Shown: positions 1-10,932 of the stretch, piece by piece
How positions within the stretch are numbered: position 1 is the stretch's first letter
Layout: each line of letters opens with the position of its first letter
Assembly (NCBI GenBank): GCA_949318235.1
Contig: OX439129.1
Location: 806,001 to 870,000 of the forward strand
DNA: 64,000 nt
From: Ecdyonurus torrentis
Taxonomy: Eukaryota > Arthropoda > Insecta > Ephemeroptera > Heptageniidae
Reading direction: 5' to 3'
Position numbers and translations under genes: made by a program
Notes under the pieces: generated by a model
The model's input: only the letters and a program-made list of their open reading frames with translations
Told to the model about the DNA's origin: nothing
The model's database searches: none

Positions 1-1710
1 AGATAGAAAGTTGCGGTTTTGAAATAAAGTGATGCAAAACGCTCAATAGTTTTAATTTCACCTCTAGAAACAAATTTGAGAAAAATAATTTTTCGAAAAA
101 AATTATGTTTTTCAGTTTCTGAAAACGATTTTTGATTATATCTCAGAAACTAATAATGCTACAGACTTACGGTTTGAACTGAAATGTATCACTTTGAAAT
201 GTCTAATGAAAAGTTTATAACACTTAAGTCGCAAAAATTAAAACTTTCTCAGTTTTTGAGAATTTTCGTATTTTCTTACCGAAGTCTATAGCATTGTAGC
301 CCATATGAAGAAAAAAAAAGTTTGTAACTCGAGTTCTAATTGAGATTGAAAGTTGTGGTTTTGAAATAAAGTGATGCAAAACGCTCTATAGTACTAAATT
401 TACCTATAGAAACAAAATTAATAAAAAAAAAATTTCGAAAAAAATTGTGTTTTTCAGATTCTAAAAACGATTTTTGATGATATCTCAGAAACTAATAATG
501 CCACAGACTTACGGTTTAAACTGAAATGTATCACTTTGAAATGTCTTATGAATAGTTTATAACACTTTAGTCGCAAAAACTAAAACTTTCTTAGTATTTG
601 AGAATTTTCGAATTTTCTTACCGAAGTCTATAGCATTGTAGCCCATATGAAGAAAAAAAAAGTTTGTAACTCGAGTTCTAATTGAGATATAAAGTTGTGG
701 TTTTGAAATAAAGTGATGCAAAACACTCTATAGTACTAAATTCACCTCTATAAACAAAATTGAGAAAAACAAAATTTCGAAAAAAATTTTGTTTTTCAGA
801 TTCTGAAAACGATTTTTGATGATATCTCAGAAACTAATAATGCCACAGACTTACGGTTTGAACTGAAATGTATCACTTTGAAATGTCTTATGAAAAGTTT
901 ATAACACTTAAGTCGCAAAAATTAAAACTTTCTCAGTTTTTGAGAATTTTCGTATTTTCTTACCGAAGTCTATAGCATTGTAGCCCATATGAAGAAAAAA
1001 AAAGTTTGTAACTCGAGTTCTAATTGAGATTGAAAGTTGTGGTTTTGAAATAAAGTGATGCAAAACGCTCTATAGTACTAAATTTACCTATAGAAACAAA
1101 ATTAATAAAAACAAAATTTCGAAAAAAATTGTGTTTTTCAGATTCTAAAAACGATTTTTGATGATATCTCAGAAACTAATAATGCCACAGACTTACGGTT
1201 TAAACTGAAATGTATCACTTTGAAATGTCTTATAAAAAGTTTATAACACTTAAGTCGCAAAAATTAAAACTTTCTCAGTTTTTGAGAATTTTCGAATTTT
1301 CTTACCGAAGTCTATAGCATTGTAGCCCATATGAAGAAAAAAAAAGTTTGTAACTCGAGTTCCAATTGAGATAGAAAGTTGCGGTTTTGAAATAAAGTGA
1401 TGCAAAACGCTCTATAGTTTTAATTTCACCTCTAGAAACAAATTTGAGAAAAATAATTTTTCGAAAAAAATTATGTTTTTCAGTTTCTGAAAACGATTTT
1501 TGATTATATCTCAGAAACTAATAATGCTACAGACGTACGGTTTGAACTGAAATGTATCACTTTGAAATGTCTTATGAAAAGTTTATAACACTTAAATCGC
1601 AAAAATTAAAACTTTCTCAGTTTTTGAGAATTTTCGAATTTTCTTACCAAAGTCTATAGCATTGTAGCCCCTATGAAGAAAAAAAAAGTTTGTAACTCGA
1701 GTTCTAATTG
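1..1710 (+). repeat. Monomers 1-5: A B C B A
   Basis: Monomer starts are 1 (A), 343 (B), 685 (C), 1027 (B) and 1369 (A). The first three match the monomers starting at 3420, 3762 and 4104 at an offset of 3419 bp. The copy at 1027 has a B head but an A/T tract of C type (aaaaacaaaatttcg), so it looks recombinant. This is probably the tail of an HOR unit that begins outside the window. Confidence 0.8.
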
Positions 1711-1724
1711 AGATGTAAAGTCGT

Positions 1725-1880
1725 GGTTTTAAAATACAGTGATGCAAAACGCTCTATAGTACTAAATTCACCTCTAGAAACAAAATTGAGAAAAAAAAAA
1801 TTTCGAAAAAAATTGTGTTTTTCAGATTCTGAAAACGATTTTTGATGATATCTCAGAAACTAATAATGCTACAGACTTAC
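1725..1880 (+). repeat. Half-monomer a (~156 bp), example
   Basis: This is the first half of the reference monomer, from its ggtttt to the base before the matching ggtttg at 1881. By eye the blocks align in order with the second half: ggttttaaaatacagtgatgca with ggtttgaactgaaatgtatca; actaaattcacctctagaaac with agtttataacactttagtcgc; tcagattctgaaaac with tcagtttttgagaat; and ctaataatgctacag with ctatagcatt. It carries about 19 extra bases of A/T-rich DNA before the dyad. The homology is inferred from a hand alignment. Confidence 0.7.
1819..1835. repeat. Dyad a: inverted repeat, 8-bp arms (example)
   Basis: The arms ttttcaga and tctgaaaa are perfect reverse complements around a single central T. 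Classes with 'cagtttctg' instead of 'cagattctg' keep 7-bp arms around TTT. Some B-class copies read attctaaaaac (for example near 463 and 1144), which introduces a mismatch. The site recurs once per monomer throughout the array. Confidence 0.85.
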
Positions 1881-1955
1881 GGTTTGAACTGAAATGTATC
1901 AATTTGAAATGTCTAATGAAAAGTTTATAACACTTTAGTCGCAAAAACTAAAACT

Positions 1956-1972
1956 TTCTCAGTTTTTGAGAA
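1956..1972. repeat. Dyad b: inverted repeat, 6-bp arms (example)
   Basis: The arms ttctca and tgagaa are perfect reverse complements separated by gtttt. The element sits in half b at the position matching dyad a in half a. Copies reading ttcttagtatttgagaa (for example near 592-602) or ctcaatttttgag (near 9480) weaken it. Confidence 0.85.
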
Positions 1973-2019
1973 TTTTCGAATTTTCTTACCGATGTCTATA
2001 GCATTTTAGCCCATATGAA

Positions 2020-2028
2020 GAAAAAAAA
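2020..2028 (+). other. A9 tract and neighbouring A-tracts (example region)
   Basis: Each monomer has an A9 run in gaagaaaaaaaaag, preceding gtttgt. About 110-130 bp further on come the A-runs of the gagaaaaaaaaaatttcgaa region. The A9 length is nearly constant across the array. A7 occurs near 28281 and 33750, A8 near 46731, and A10 or A11 in the 'gtagtccat' copies. The exact ends of the run in this copy may be off by a few bases. A-tracts of this kind are known to bend DNA or affect nucleosome placement; that role here is inferred. Confidence 0.7.
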
Positions 2029-2036
2029 AGTTTGTA
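2027..2036. repeat. 10-bp palindrome aactcgagtt (example)
   Basis: This perfect palindrome contains CTCGAG and occurs once per monomer near the end of half b, directly after the A9 tract and gtttgt. It is kept in nearly every copy. Clear losses of the CTCGAG core are near 46410, 47434, 59750 and 63845. The 48115 copy (gtagctcgagtt) keeps CTCGAG but loses the outer symmetry. Confidence 0.9.
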
Positions 2037-4103
2037 ACTCGAGTTCTAATTGAGATGGAAAGTTGTGGTTTTGAAATAAAGTGATGCAAAACGCTCTATA
2101 GTACTAAATTCACCTCTAGAAACAAAACTGAGAAAAAAAAAATTTCGAAAAAAATTGTGTTTTCAGATTCTGAAAACGATTTTTGATGATATCTCAGAAA
2201 CTAATAATGCTTCAGACTTACGGTTTGAACTGAAATGTATCACTTTGAAATATCTTATGAAAAGTTTATTACACTTTAGTCGCAAAAAATAAAACTTTCT
2301 CAGTTTTTGAGAATTTTCGTATTTTCTTACCGAAGTCTATAGCATTGTAGCCCATATGAAGAAAAAAAAAGTTTGTAACTCGAGTTCTAATTGAGATGTA
2401 AAGTTGTGGTTTTTGAAATAAAGTGATGCAAAACACTCTATAGTACTAAATTCACCTCTATAAACAAAATTGAGAAAAACAAAATTTCGAAAAAATTGTG
2501 TTTTTCAGTTTCTGAAAACGATTTTTCATGATATCTCAGAAACTAATAATGCTACAGACTTACGGTTTGAACTGAAATGTATCACTTTAAAATGTCTTAT
2601 AAAAAGTTTATAACACTTAAGTCGCAAAAATTAAAACTTTCTCAGTTTTTGAGAATTTTCGTATTTTCTTACCGAAGTCTATAGCATTGTAGCCCATATG
2701 AAGAAAAAAAAAGTTTGTAACTCGAGTTCTAATTGAGATTGAAAGTTGTGGTTTTGAAATAAAGTGATGCAAAACGCTCTATAGTACTAAATTCACCTAT
2801 AGAAACAAAATTAATAAAAAAAAAATTTCGAAAAAAATTGTGTTTTTCAGATTCTGAAAACGATTTTTGATGATATCTCAGAAACTAATAATGCCACAGA
2901 CTTACGGTTTAAACTGAAATGTATCACTTTGAAATGTCTTATGAATAGTTTATAACACTTTAGTCGCAAAAACTAAAACTTTCTTAGTATTTGAGAATTT
3001 TCGAATTTTCTTACCGAAGTCTATAGCATTGTAGCCCATATGAAGAAAAAAAAAGTTTGTAACTCGAGTTCTAATTGAGATATAAAGTTGTGGTTTTGAA
3101 ATAAAGTGATGCAAAACACTCTATAGTACTAAATTCACCTCTATAAACAAAATTGAGAAAAACAAAATTTCGAAAAAAATTGTGTTTTTCAGATTCTGAA
3201 AACGATTTTTGATGATATCTCAGAAACTAATAATGCTACAGACTTACGGTTTGAACTGAAATGTATCACTTTGAAATGTCTTATAAAAAGTTTATAACAC
3301 TTAAGTCGCAAAAATTAAAACTTTCTCAGTTTTTGAGAATTTTCGAATTTTCTTACCGAAGTCTATAGCATTGTAGCCCATATGAAGAAAAAAAAAGTTT
3401 GTAACTCGAGTTCCAATTGAGATAGAAAGTTGCGGTTTTGAAATAAAGTGATGCAAAACGCTCTATAGTTTTAATTTCACCTCTAGAAACAAATTTGAGA
3501 AAAATAATTTTTCGAAAAAAATTATGTTTTTCAGTTTCTGAAAACGATTTTTGATTATATCTCAGAAACTAATAATGCTACAGACTTACGGTTTGAACTG
3601 AAATGTATCACTTTGAAATGTCTAATGAAAAGTTTATAACACTTAAGTCGCAAAAATTAAAACTTTCTCAGTTTTTGAGAATTTTCGTATTTTCTTACCG
3701 AAGTCTATAGCATTGTAGCCCATATGAAGAAAAAAAAAGTTTGTAACTCGAGTTCTAATTGAGATTGAAAGTTGTGGTTTTGAAATAAAGTGATGCAAAA
3801 CGCTCTATAGTACTAAATTTACCTATAGAAACAAAATTAATAAAAAAAAAATTTCGAAAAAAATTGTGTTTTTCAGATTCTAAAAACGATTTTTGATGAT
3901 ATCTCAGAAACTAATAATGCCACAGACTTACGGTTTAAACTGAAATGTATCACTTTGAAATGTCTTATGAATAGTTTATAACACTTTAGTCGCAAAAACT
4001 AAAACTTTCTTAGTATTTGAGAATTTTCGAATTTTCTTACCGAAGTCTATAGCATTGTAGCCCATATGAAGAAAAAAAAAGTTTGTAACTCGAGTTCTAA
4101 TTG

Positions 4104-4445
4104 AGATATAAAGTTGTGGTTTTGAAATAAAGTGATGCAAAACACTCTATAGTACTAAATTCACCTCTATAAACAAAATTGAGAAAAACAAAATTTCGAA
4201 AAAAATTTTGTTTTTCAGATTCTGAAAACGATTTTTGATTATATCTCAGAAACTAATAATGCTACAGACGTACGGTTTGAACTGAAATGTATCACTTTGA
4301 AATGTCTTATGAAAAGTTTATAACACTTAAATCGCAAAAATTAAAACTTTCTCAGTTTTTGAGAATTTTCGAATTTTCTTACCAAAGTCTATAGCATTGT
4401 AGCCCCTATGAAGAAAAAAAAAGTTTGTAACTCGAGTTCTAATTG
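4104..4445 (+). repeat. Hybrid monomer: C head, A second half
   Basis: The head (agatataaag, aaaacactc, ttttgtttttcag) matches the C copy at 6839. The rest (gattatatc, gctacagacgtacgg, cttaaatcgc, cttaccaaag, gcccctatg) matches the A copies at 1369 and 7181. The switch lies just after dyad a, around 4220-4240. It fuses two neighbouring monomers and so shortens the HOR by one. Confidence 0.87.
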
Positions 4446-7180
4446 AGATGTAAAGTCGTGGTTTTAAAATACAGTGATGCAAAACGCTCTATAGTACTAA
4501 ATTCACCTCTAGAAACAAAATTGAGAAAAAAAAAATTTCGAAAAAAATTGTGTTTTTCAGATTCTGAAAACGATTTTTGATGATATCTCAGAAACTAATA
4601 ATGCTACAGACTTACGGTTTGAACTGAAATGTATCAATTTGAAATGTCTAATGAAAAGTTTATAACACTTTAGTCGCAAAAACTAAAACTTTCTCAGTTT
4701 TTGAGAATTTTCGAATTTTCTTACCGATGTCTATAGCATTTTAGCCCATATGAAGAAAAAAAAAGTTTGTAACTCGAGTTCTAATTGAGATGGAAAGTTG
4801 TGGTTTTGAAATAAAGTGATGCAAAACGCTCTATAGTACTAAATTCACCTCTAGAAACAAAACTGAGAAAAAAAAAATTTCGAAAAAAATTGTGTTTTCA
4901 GATTCTGAAAACGATTTTTGATGATATCTCAGAAACTAATAATGCTACAGACTTACGGTTTGAACTGAAATGTATCACTTTGAAATGTCTTATGAAAAGT
5001 TTATTACACTTTAGTCGCAAAAAATAAAACTTTCTCAGTTTTTGAGAATTTTCGTATTTTCTTACCGAAGTCTATAGCATTGTAGCCCATATGAAGAAAA
5101 AAAAAGTTTGTAACTCGAGTTCTAATTGAGATGTAAAGTTGTGGTTTTTGAAATAAAGTGATGCAAAACACTCTATAGTACTAAATTCACCTCTATAAAC
5201 AAAATTGAGAAAAACAAAATTTCGAAAAAATTGTGTTTTTCAGTTTCTGAAAACGATTTTTCATGATATCTCAGAAACTAATAATGCTACAGACTTACGG
5301 TTTGAACTGAAATGTATCACTTTAAAATGTCTTATAAAAAGTTTATAACACTTAAGTCGCAAAAATTAAAACTTTCTCAGTTTTTGAGAATTTTCGTATT
5401 TTCTTACCGAAGTCTATAGCATTGTAGCCCATATGAAGAAAAAAAAAGTTTGTAACTCGAGTTCTAATTGAGATTGAAAGTTGTGGTTTTGAAATAAAGT
5501 GATGCAAAACGCTCTATAGTACTAAATTCACCTATAGAAACAAAATTAATAAAAAAAAAATTTCGAAAAAAATTGTGTTTTTCAGATTCTGAAAACGATT
5601 TTTGATGATATCTCAGAAACTAATAATGCCACAGACTTACGGTTTAAACTGAAATGTATCACTTTGAAATGTCTTATGAATAGTTTATAACACTTTAGTC
5701 GCAAAAACTAAAACTTTCTTAGTATTTGAGAATTTTCGAATTTTCTTACCGAAGTCTATAGCATTGTAGCCCATATGAAGAAAAAAAAAGTTTGTAACTC
5801 GAGTTCTAATTGAGATATAAAGTTGTGGTTTTGAAATAAAGTGATGCAAAACACTCTATAGTACTAAATTCACCTCTATAAACAAAATTGAGAAAAACAA
5901 AATTTCGAAAAAAATTGTGTTTTTCAGATTCTGAAAACGATTTTTGATGATATCTCAGAAACTAATAATGCTACAGACTTACGGTTTGAACTGAAATGTA
6001 TCACTTTGAAATGTCTTATAAAAAGTTTATAACACTTAAGTCGCAAAAATTAAAACTTTCTCAGTTTTTGAGAATTTTCGAATTTTCTTACCGAAGTCTA
6101 TAGCATTGTAGCCCATATGAAGAAAAAAAAAGTTTGTAACTCGAGTTCCAATTGAGATAGAAAGTTGCGGTTTTGAAATAAAGTGATGCAAAACGCTCTA
6201 TAGTTTTAATTTCACCTCTAGAAACAAATTTGAGAAAAATAATTTTTCGAAAAAAATTATGTTTTTCAGTTTCTGAAAACGATTTTTGATTATATCTCAG
6301 AAACTAATAATGCTACAGACTTACGGTTTGAACTGAAATGTATCACTTTGAAATGTCTAATGAAAAGTTTATAACACTTAAGTCGCAAAAATTAAAACTT
6401 TCTCAGTTTTTGAGAATTTTCGTATTTTCTTACCGAAGTCTATAGCATTGTAGCCCATATGAAGAAAAAAAAAGTTTGTAACTCGAGTTCTAATTGAGAT
6501 TGAAAGTTGTGGTTTTGAAATAAAGTGATGCAAAACGCTCTATAGTACTAAATTTACCTATAGAAACAAAATTAATAAAAAAAAAATTTCGAAAAAAATT
6601 GTGTTTTTCAGATTCTAAAAACGATTTTTGATGATATCTCAGAAACTAATAATGCCACAGACTTACGGTTTAAACTGAAATGTATCACTTTGAAATGTCT
6701 TATGAATAGTTTATAACACTTTAGTCGCAAAAACTAAAACTTTCTTAGTATTTGAGAATTTTCGAATTTTCTTACCGAAGTCTATAGCATTGTAGCCCAT
6801 ATGAAGAAAAAAAAAGTTTGTAACTCGAGTTCTAATTGAGATATAAAGTTGTGGTTTTGAAATAAAGTGATGCAAAACACTCTATAGTACTAAATTCACC
6901 TCTATAAACAAAATTGAGAAAAACAAAATTTCGAAAAAAATTTTGTTTTTCAGATTCTGAAAACGATTTTTGATGATATCTCAGAAACTAATAATGCTAC
7001 AGACTTACGGTTTGAACTGAAATGTATCACTTTGAAATGTCTTATAAAAAGTTTATAACACTTAAGTCGCAAAAATTAAAACCTTCTCAGTTTTTGAGAA
7101 TTTTCGAATTTTCTTACCGAAGTCTATAGCATTGTAGCCCATATGAAGAAAAAAAAAGTTTGTAACTCGAGTTCCAATTG
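4446..7180 (+). repeat. 8-mer HOR copy 2 (2735 bp): D E F B C A B C
   Basis: Monomer starts are 4446 D, 4788 E, 5129 F, 5471 B, 5813 C, 6155 A, 6497 B and 6839 C. The class order and monomer lengths equal those of 1711-4445, including the 341-bp E copy. The final C monomer has an ordinary C second half, unlike the hybrid that ends copy 1. Confidence 0.9.
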
Positions 7181-10100
7181 AGATAGAAAGTTGCGGTTTT
7201 GAAATAAAGTGATGCAAAACGCTCTATAGTTTTAATTTCACCTCTAGAAACAAATTTGTGAAAAATAATTTTTCGAAAAAAATTATGTTTTTCAGTTTCT
7301 GAAAACGATTTTTGATTATATCTCAGAAACTAATAATGCTACAGACGTACGGTTTGAACTGAAATGTATCACTTTGAAATGTCTTATGAAAAGTTTATAA
7401 CACTTAAATCGCAAAAATTAAAACTTTCTCAGTTTTTGAGAATTTTCGAATTTTCTTACCAAAGTCTATAGCATTGTAGCCCCTATGAAGAAAAAAAAAG
7501 TTTGTAACTCGAGTTCTAATTGAGATGTAAAGTCGTGGTTTTAAAATACAGTGATGCAAAACGCTCTATAGTACTAAATTCACCTCTAGAAACAAAATTG
7601 AGAAAAAAAAAATTTCGAAAAAAATTGTGTTTTTCAGATTCTGAAAACGATTTTTGATGATATCTCAGAAACTAATAATGCTACAGACTTACGGTTTGAA
7701 CTGAAATGTATCAATTTGAAATGTCTAATGAAAAGTTTATAACACTTTAGTCGCAAAAACTAAAACTTTCTCAGTTTTTGAGAATTTTCGAATTTTCTTA
7801 CCGATGTCTATAGCATTTTAGCCCATATGAAGAAAAAAAAAGTTTGTAACTCGAGTTCTAAATGAGATGGAAAGTTGTGGTTTTGAAATAAAGTGATGCA
7901 AAACGCTCTATATTACTAAATTCACCTCTAGAAACAAAACTGAGAAAAAAAAAATTTCGAAAAAAATTGTGTTTTTCAGATTCTGAAAACGATTTTTGAT
8001 GATATCTCAGAAACTAATAATGCTACAGACTTACGGTTTGTACTGAAATGTATCACTTTGAAATGTCTTATGAAAAGTTTATTACACTTTAGTCGCAAAA
8101 AATAAAACTTTCTCAGTTTTTGAGAATTTTCGTATTTTCTTAACGAAGTCTATAGCATTGTAGCCCATATGAAGAAAAAAAAAGTTTGTAACTCGAGTTC
8201 TAATTGAGATGTAAAGTTGTGGTTTTTGAAATAAAGTTATGCAAAACACTCTATAGTACTAAATTCACCTCTATAAACAAAATTGAGAAAAACAAAATTT
8301 CAAAAAATTGTGTTTTTCAGTTTCTGAAAACGATTTTTCATGATATCTCAGAAACTAATAATGCTACAGACTTACGGTTTGAACTGAAATGTATCACTTT
8401 AAAATGTCTTATAAAAAGTTTATAACACTTAAGTCGCAAAAATTAAAACTTTCTCAGTTTTTGAGAATTTTCGTATTTTCTTACCGAAGTCTATAGCATT
8501 GTAGCCCATATGAAGAAAAAAAAAGTTTGTAACTCGAGTTCTAATTGAGATTGAAAGTTGTGGTTTTGAAATAAAGTGATGCAAAACGCTCTTTAGTAAT
8601 AAAATTCACCTATAGAAACAAAATTAATAAAAAAAAAATTTCGAAAAAAATTGTGTTTTTCAGATTCTGAAAACGATTTTTGATGATATCTCAGAAACTA
8701 ATAATGCCACAGACTTACGGTTTAAACTGAAATGTATCACTTTGAAATGTCTTATGAATAGTTTATAACACTTTAGTCGCAAAAACTAAAACTTTCTTAG
8801 TATTTGAGAATTTTCGAATTTTCTTACCGAAGTCTATAGCATTGTAGCCCATATGAAGAAAAAAAAAGTTTGTAACTCGAGTTCTAATTGAGATATAAAG
8901 TTGTGGTTTTGAAATAAAGTGATGCAAAACACTCTATAGTACTAAATTCACCTCTATAAACAAAATTGAGAAAAACAAAATTTCGAAAAAAATTGTGTTT
9001 TTCAGATTCTGAAAACGATTTTTGATGATATCTCAGAAACTAATAATGCTACAGACTTACGGTTTGAACTGAAATGTATCACTTTGAAATGTCTTATAAA
9101 AAGTTTATAACACTTAAGTCGCAAAAATTAAAACTTTCTCAGTTTTTGAGAATTTTCGAATTTTCTTACCGAAGTCTATAGCATTGTAGCCCATATGAAA
9201 AAAAAAAAGTTTGTAACTCGAGTTCCAATTGAGATAGAAAGTTGCGGTTTTGAAATAAAGTGATGCAAAACGCTCTATAGTTTTAATTTCACCTCTAGAA
9301 ACAAATTTGAGAAAAATAATTTTTCGAAAAAAATTATGTTTTTCAGTTTCTGAAAACGATTTTTGATTATATCTCAGAAACTAATAATGCTGCAGACGTA
9401 CGGTTTGAACTGAAATGTATCACTTTGAAATGTCTTATGAAAAGTTTATAACACTTAAATCGCAAAAATTAAAACTTTCTCAATTTTTGAGAATTTTCGA
9501 ATTTTCTTACCAAAGTCTATAGCATTGTAGCCCCTATGAAGAAAAAAAAAGTTTGTAACTCGAGTTCTAATTGAGATGTAAAGTTGTGGTTTTAAAATAA
9601 AGTGATGCAAAACGCTCTATAGTACTAAATTCACCTCTAGAAACAAAATTGAGAAAAAAAAAATTTCGAAAAAAATTGTGTTTTTCAGATTCTGAAAACG
9701 ATTTTTGATGATATCTCAGAAACTAATAATGCTACAGACTTACGGTTTGAACTGAAATGTATCAATTTGAAATGTCTTATGAAAAGTTTATAACACTTTA
9801 GTCGCAAAAACTAAAACTTTCTCAGTTTTTGAGAATTTTCGAATTTTCTTACCGATGTCTATAGCATTGTAGCCCATATGAAGAAAAAAAAAGTTTGTAA
9901 CTCGAGTTCTAATTGAGATGTAAAGTTGTGGTTTTTGAAATAAAGTGATGCAAAACACTCTATAGTACTAAATTCACCTCTATAAACAAAATTGAGAAAA
10001 ACAAAATTTCGAAAAAATTGTGTTTTTCAGTTTCTGAAAACGATTTTTCATGATATCTCAGAAACTAATAATGCTACAGACTTACGGTTTGAACTGAAAT

Positions 10101-10932
10101 GTATCACTTTGAAATGTCTTATAAAAAGTTTATAACACTTAAGTCGCAAAAATTAAAACTTTCTCAGTTTTTGAGAATTTTCGTATATTCTTACCGAAGT
10201 CTATAGCATTGTAGCCCATATGAAGAAAAAAAAAGTTTGTAACTCGAGTTCTAATTGAGATGGAAAGTTGTGGTTTTGAAATAAAGTGATGCAAAACGCT
10301 CTATAGTACTAAATTCACCTATAGAAACAAAATTAATAAAAAAAAATTTTCGAAAAAAATTGTGTTTTTCAGATTCTGAAAACGATTTTTGATGATATCT
10401 CAGAAACTAATAATGCTACAGACTTACGGTTTGAACTGAAATGTATCACTTTGAAATGTCTTATAAAAAGTTTATAACACTTAAGTCGCAAAAATTAAAA
10501 CTTTCTCAGTTTTTGAGAATTTTCGATGATTTTCTATAGCATTGTAGCCCATATGAAGAAAAAAAAAGTTTGTAACTCGAGTTCTAATTGAGATGGAAAG
10601 TTGTGGTTTTGAAATAAAGTGATGCAAAACGCTCTATAGTACTAAATTCACCTATAGAAACAAAATTAATAAAAATAATTTTTCCAAAAAAATTGTGTTT
10701 TTCAGTTTCTGAAAACGATTTTTGATGATATCTCAGAAACTAATAATGCTACAGACTTACGGTTTGAACTGAAATGTATCACTTTGAAATGTCTTATAAA
10801 AAGTTTATAACACTTAAGTCGCAAAAATTAAAACTTTCTCAGTTTTTGAGAATTTTCGAATTTTCTTACCGAAGTCTATAGCATTGTAGCCCATATGAAG
10901 AAAAAAAAAGTTTGTAACTCGAGTTCCAATTG
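7181..10932 (+). repeat. 11-mer HOR copy 1 (3752 bp)
   Basis: Class order is A D E F B C A D2 F E E. Starts are 7181, 7523, 7865, 8207, 8548, 8891, 9232, 9574, 9916, 10258 and 10591. Marks shared with the next two copies are caaatttgtg in the first A (shared at 10933 and 14674), ctaaatgagat before the first E in two of the three, ctctttagtaataaaattc in B, and the 9-bp-short E at 10258. Private marks include gctgcagacg (near 9391) and a lost G before the A-tract near 9200. Confidence 0.93.
10258..10590 (+). repeat. 333-bp monomer variant with a 9-bp loss (first of seven)
   Basis: Half b reads gaattttcgatgattttctatagc instead of gaattttcgaattttcttaccgaagtctatagc. This removes the ttaccgaagtc segment and leaves a novel tgattttc. 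The same variant is found in the monomers starting at 13999, 17740, 20113, 30365, 35829 (all class E) and 51553 (class F head). Its fixed form suggests a single origin followed by spread. Confidence 0.92.

Larger units (their letters stand above)
1711..2052 (+). repeat. Example 342-bp satellite monomer (class D)
   Basis: This copy serves as the reference for the internal map. In order it holds the class-specific head (1711-1735), an A/T-rich stretch ending in a TTTCGAAA palindrome, dyad a (1819-1835), the ctcagaaactaataatg block, the second-half start at ggtttg (1881), dyad b (1956-1972), the ctatagcattgtagccc block, an A9 tract, and the aactcgagtt palindrome just before the next monomer. The length of 342 bp is close to two nucleosome repeats. 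Most class differences lie in the head, in the A/T-rich stretch, and in linked changes after gtttataacact (tagtcgcaaaaactaaaac versus taagtcgcaaaaattaaaac). Confidence 0.95.
1881..2066 (+). repeat. Half-monomer b (~186 bp), example
   Basis: This is the second half of the same dimeric unit, from ggtttg to the base before the next ggtttt at 2067. It matches half a block for block, but has about 49 more bases after the dyad. That extra segment contains the A9 tract and the aactcgagtt palindrome. Halves of about 156 and 186 bp add up to the 342-bp monomer. The extra segment is among the most conserved parts of the array, which suggests it was gained before the 342-bp unit was amplified. Confidence 0.7.
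1711..4445 (+). repeat. 8-mer HOR copy 1 (2735 bp): D E F B C A B C
   Basis: Monomer starts are 1711 D, 2053 E, 2394 F, 2736 B, 3078 C, 3420 A, 3762 B and 4104 C. The next copy starts exactly 2735 bp later with the same class order. Both copies carry the same one-base-short gtgttttcag in their E monomer (341 bp), a shared rare mark. The last monomer (4104) has a C head but an A-type second half (gattatatc, cgtacgg). Confidence 0.9.

Noticed and set aside
1785..2000. CENP-B box-like motif (nTTCGnnnnAnnCGGGn)
   Set aside because: TTCG occurs twice per monomer (tttcgaaaaaaattgtg and ttttcgaattttcttacc), but neither is followed by the required CGGG.
8204..8425. A 73-residue open frame, repeated at 11956-12177 and 15697-15918
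   Set aside because: It starts with TTG, lies wholly inside F monomers, and is open only because these three copies are one base short in tttcaaaaaattg. The three are HOR copies of one another, and other F copies have the frame closed. The composition is that of translated AT-rich repeat. I do not call it a gene.
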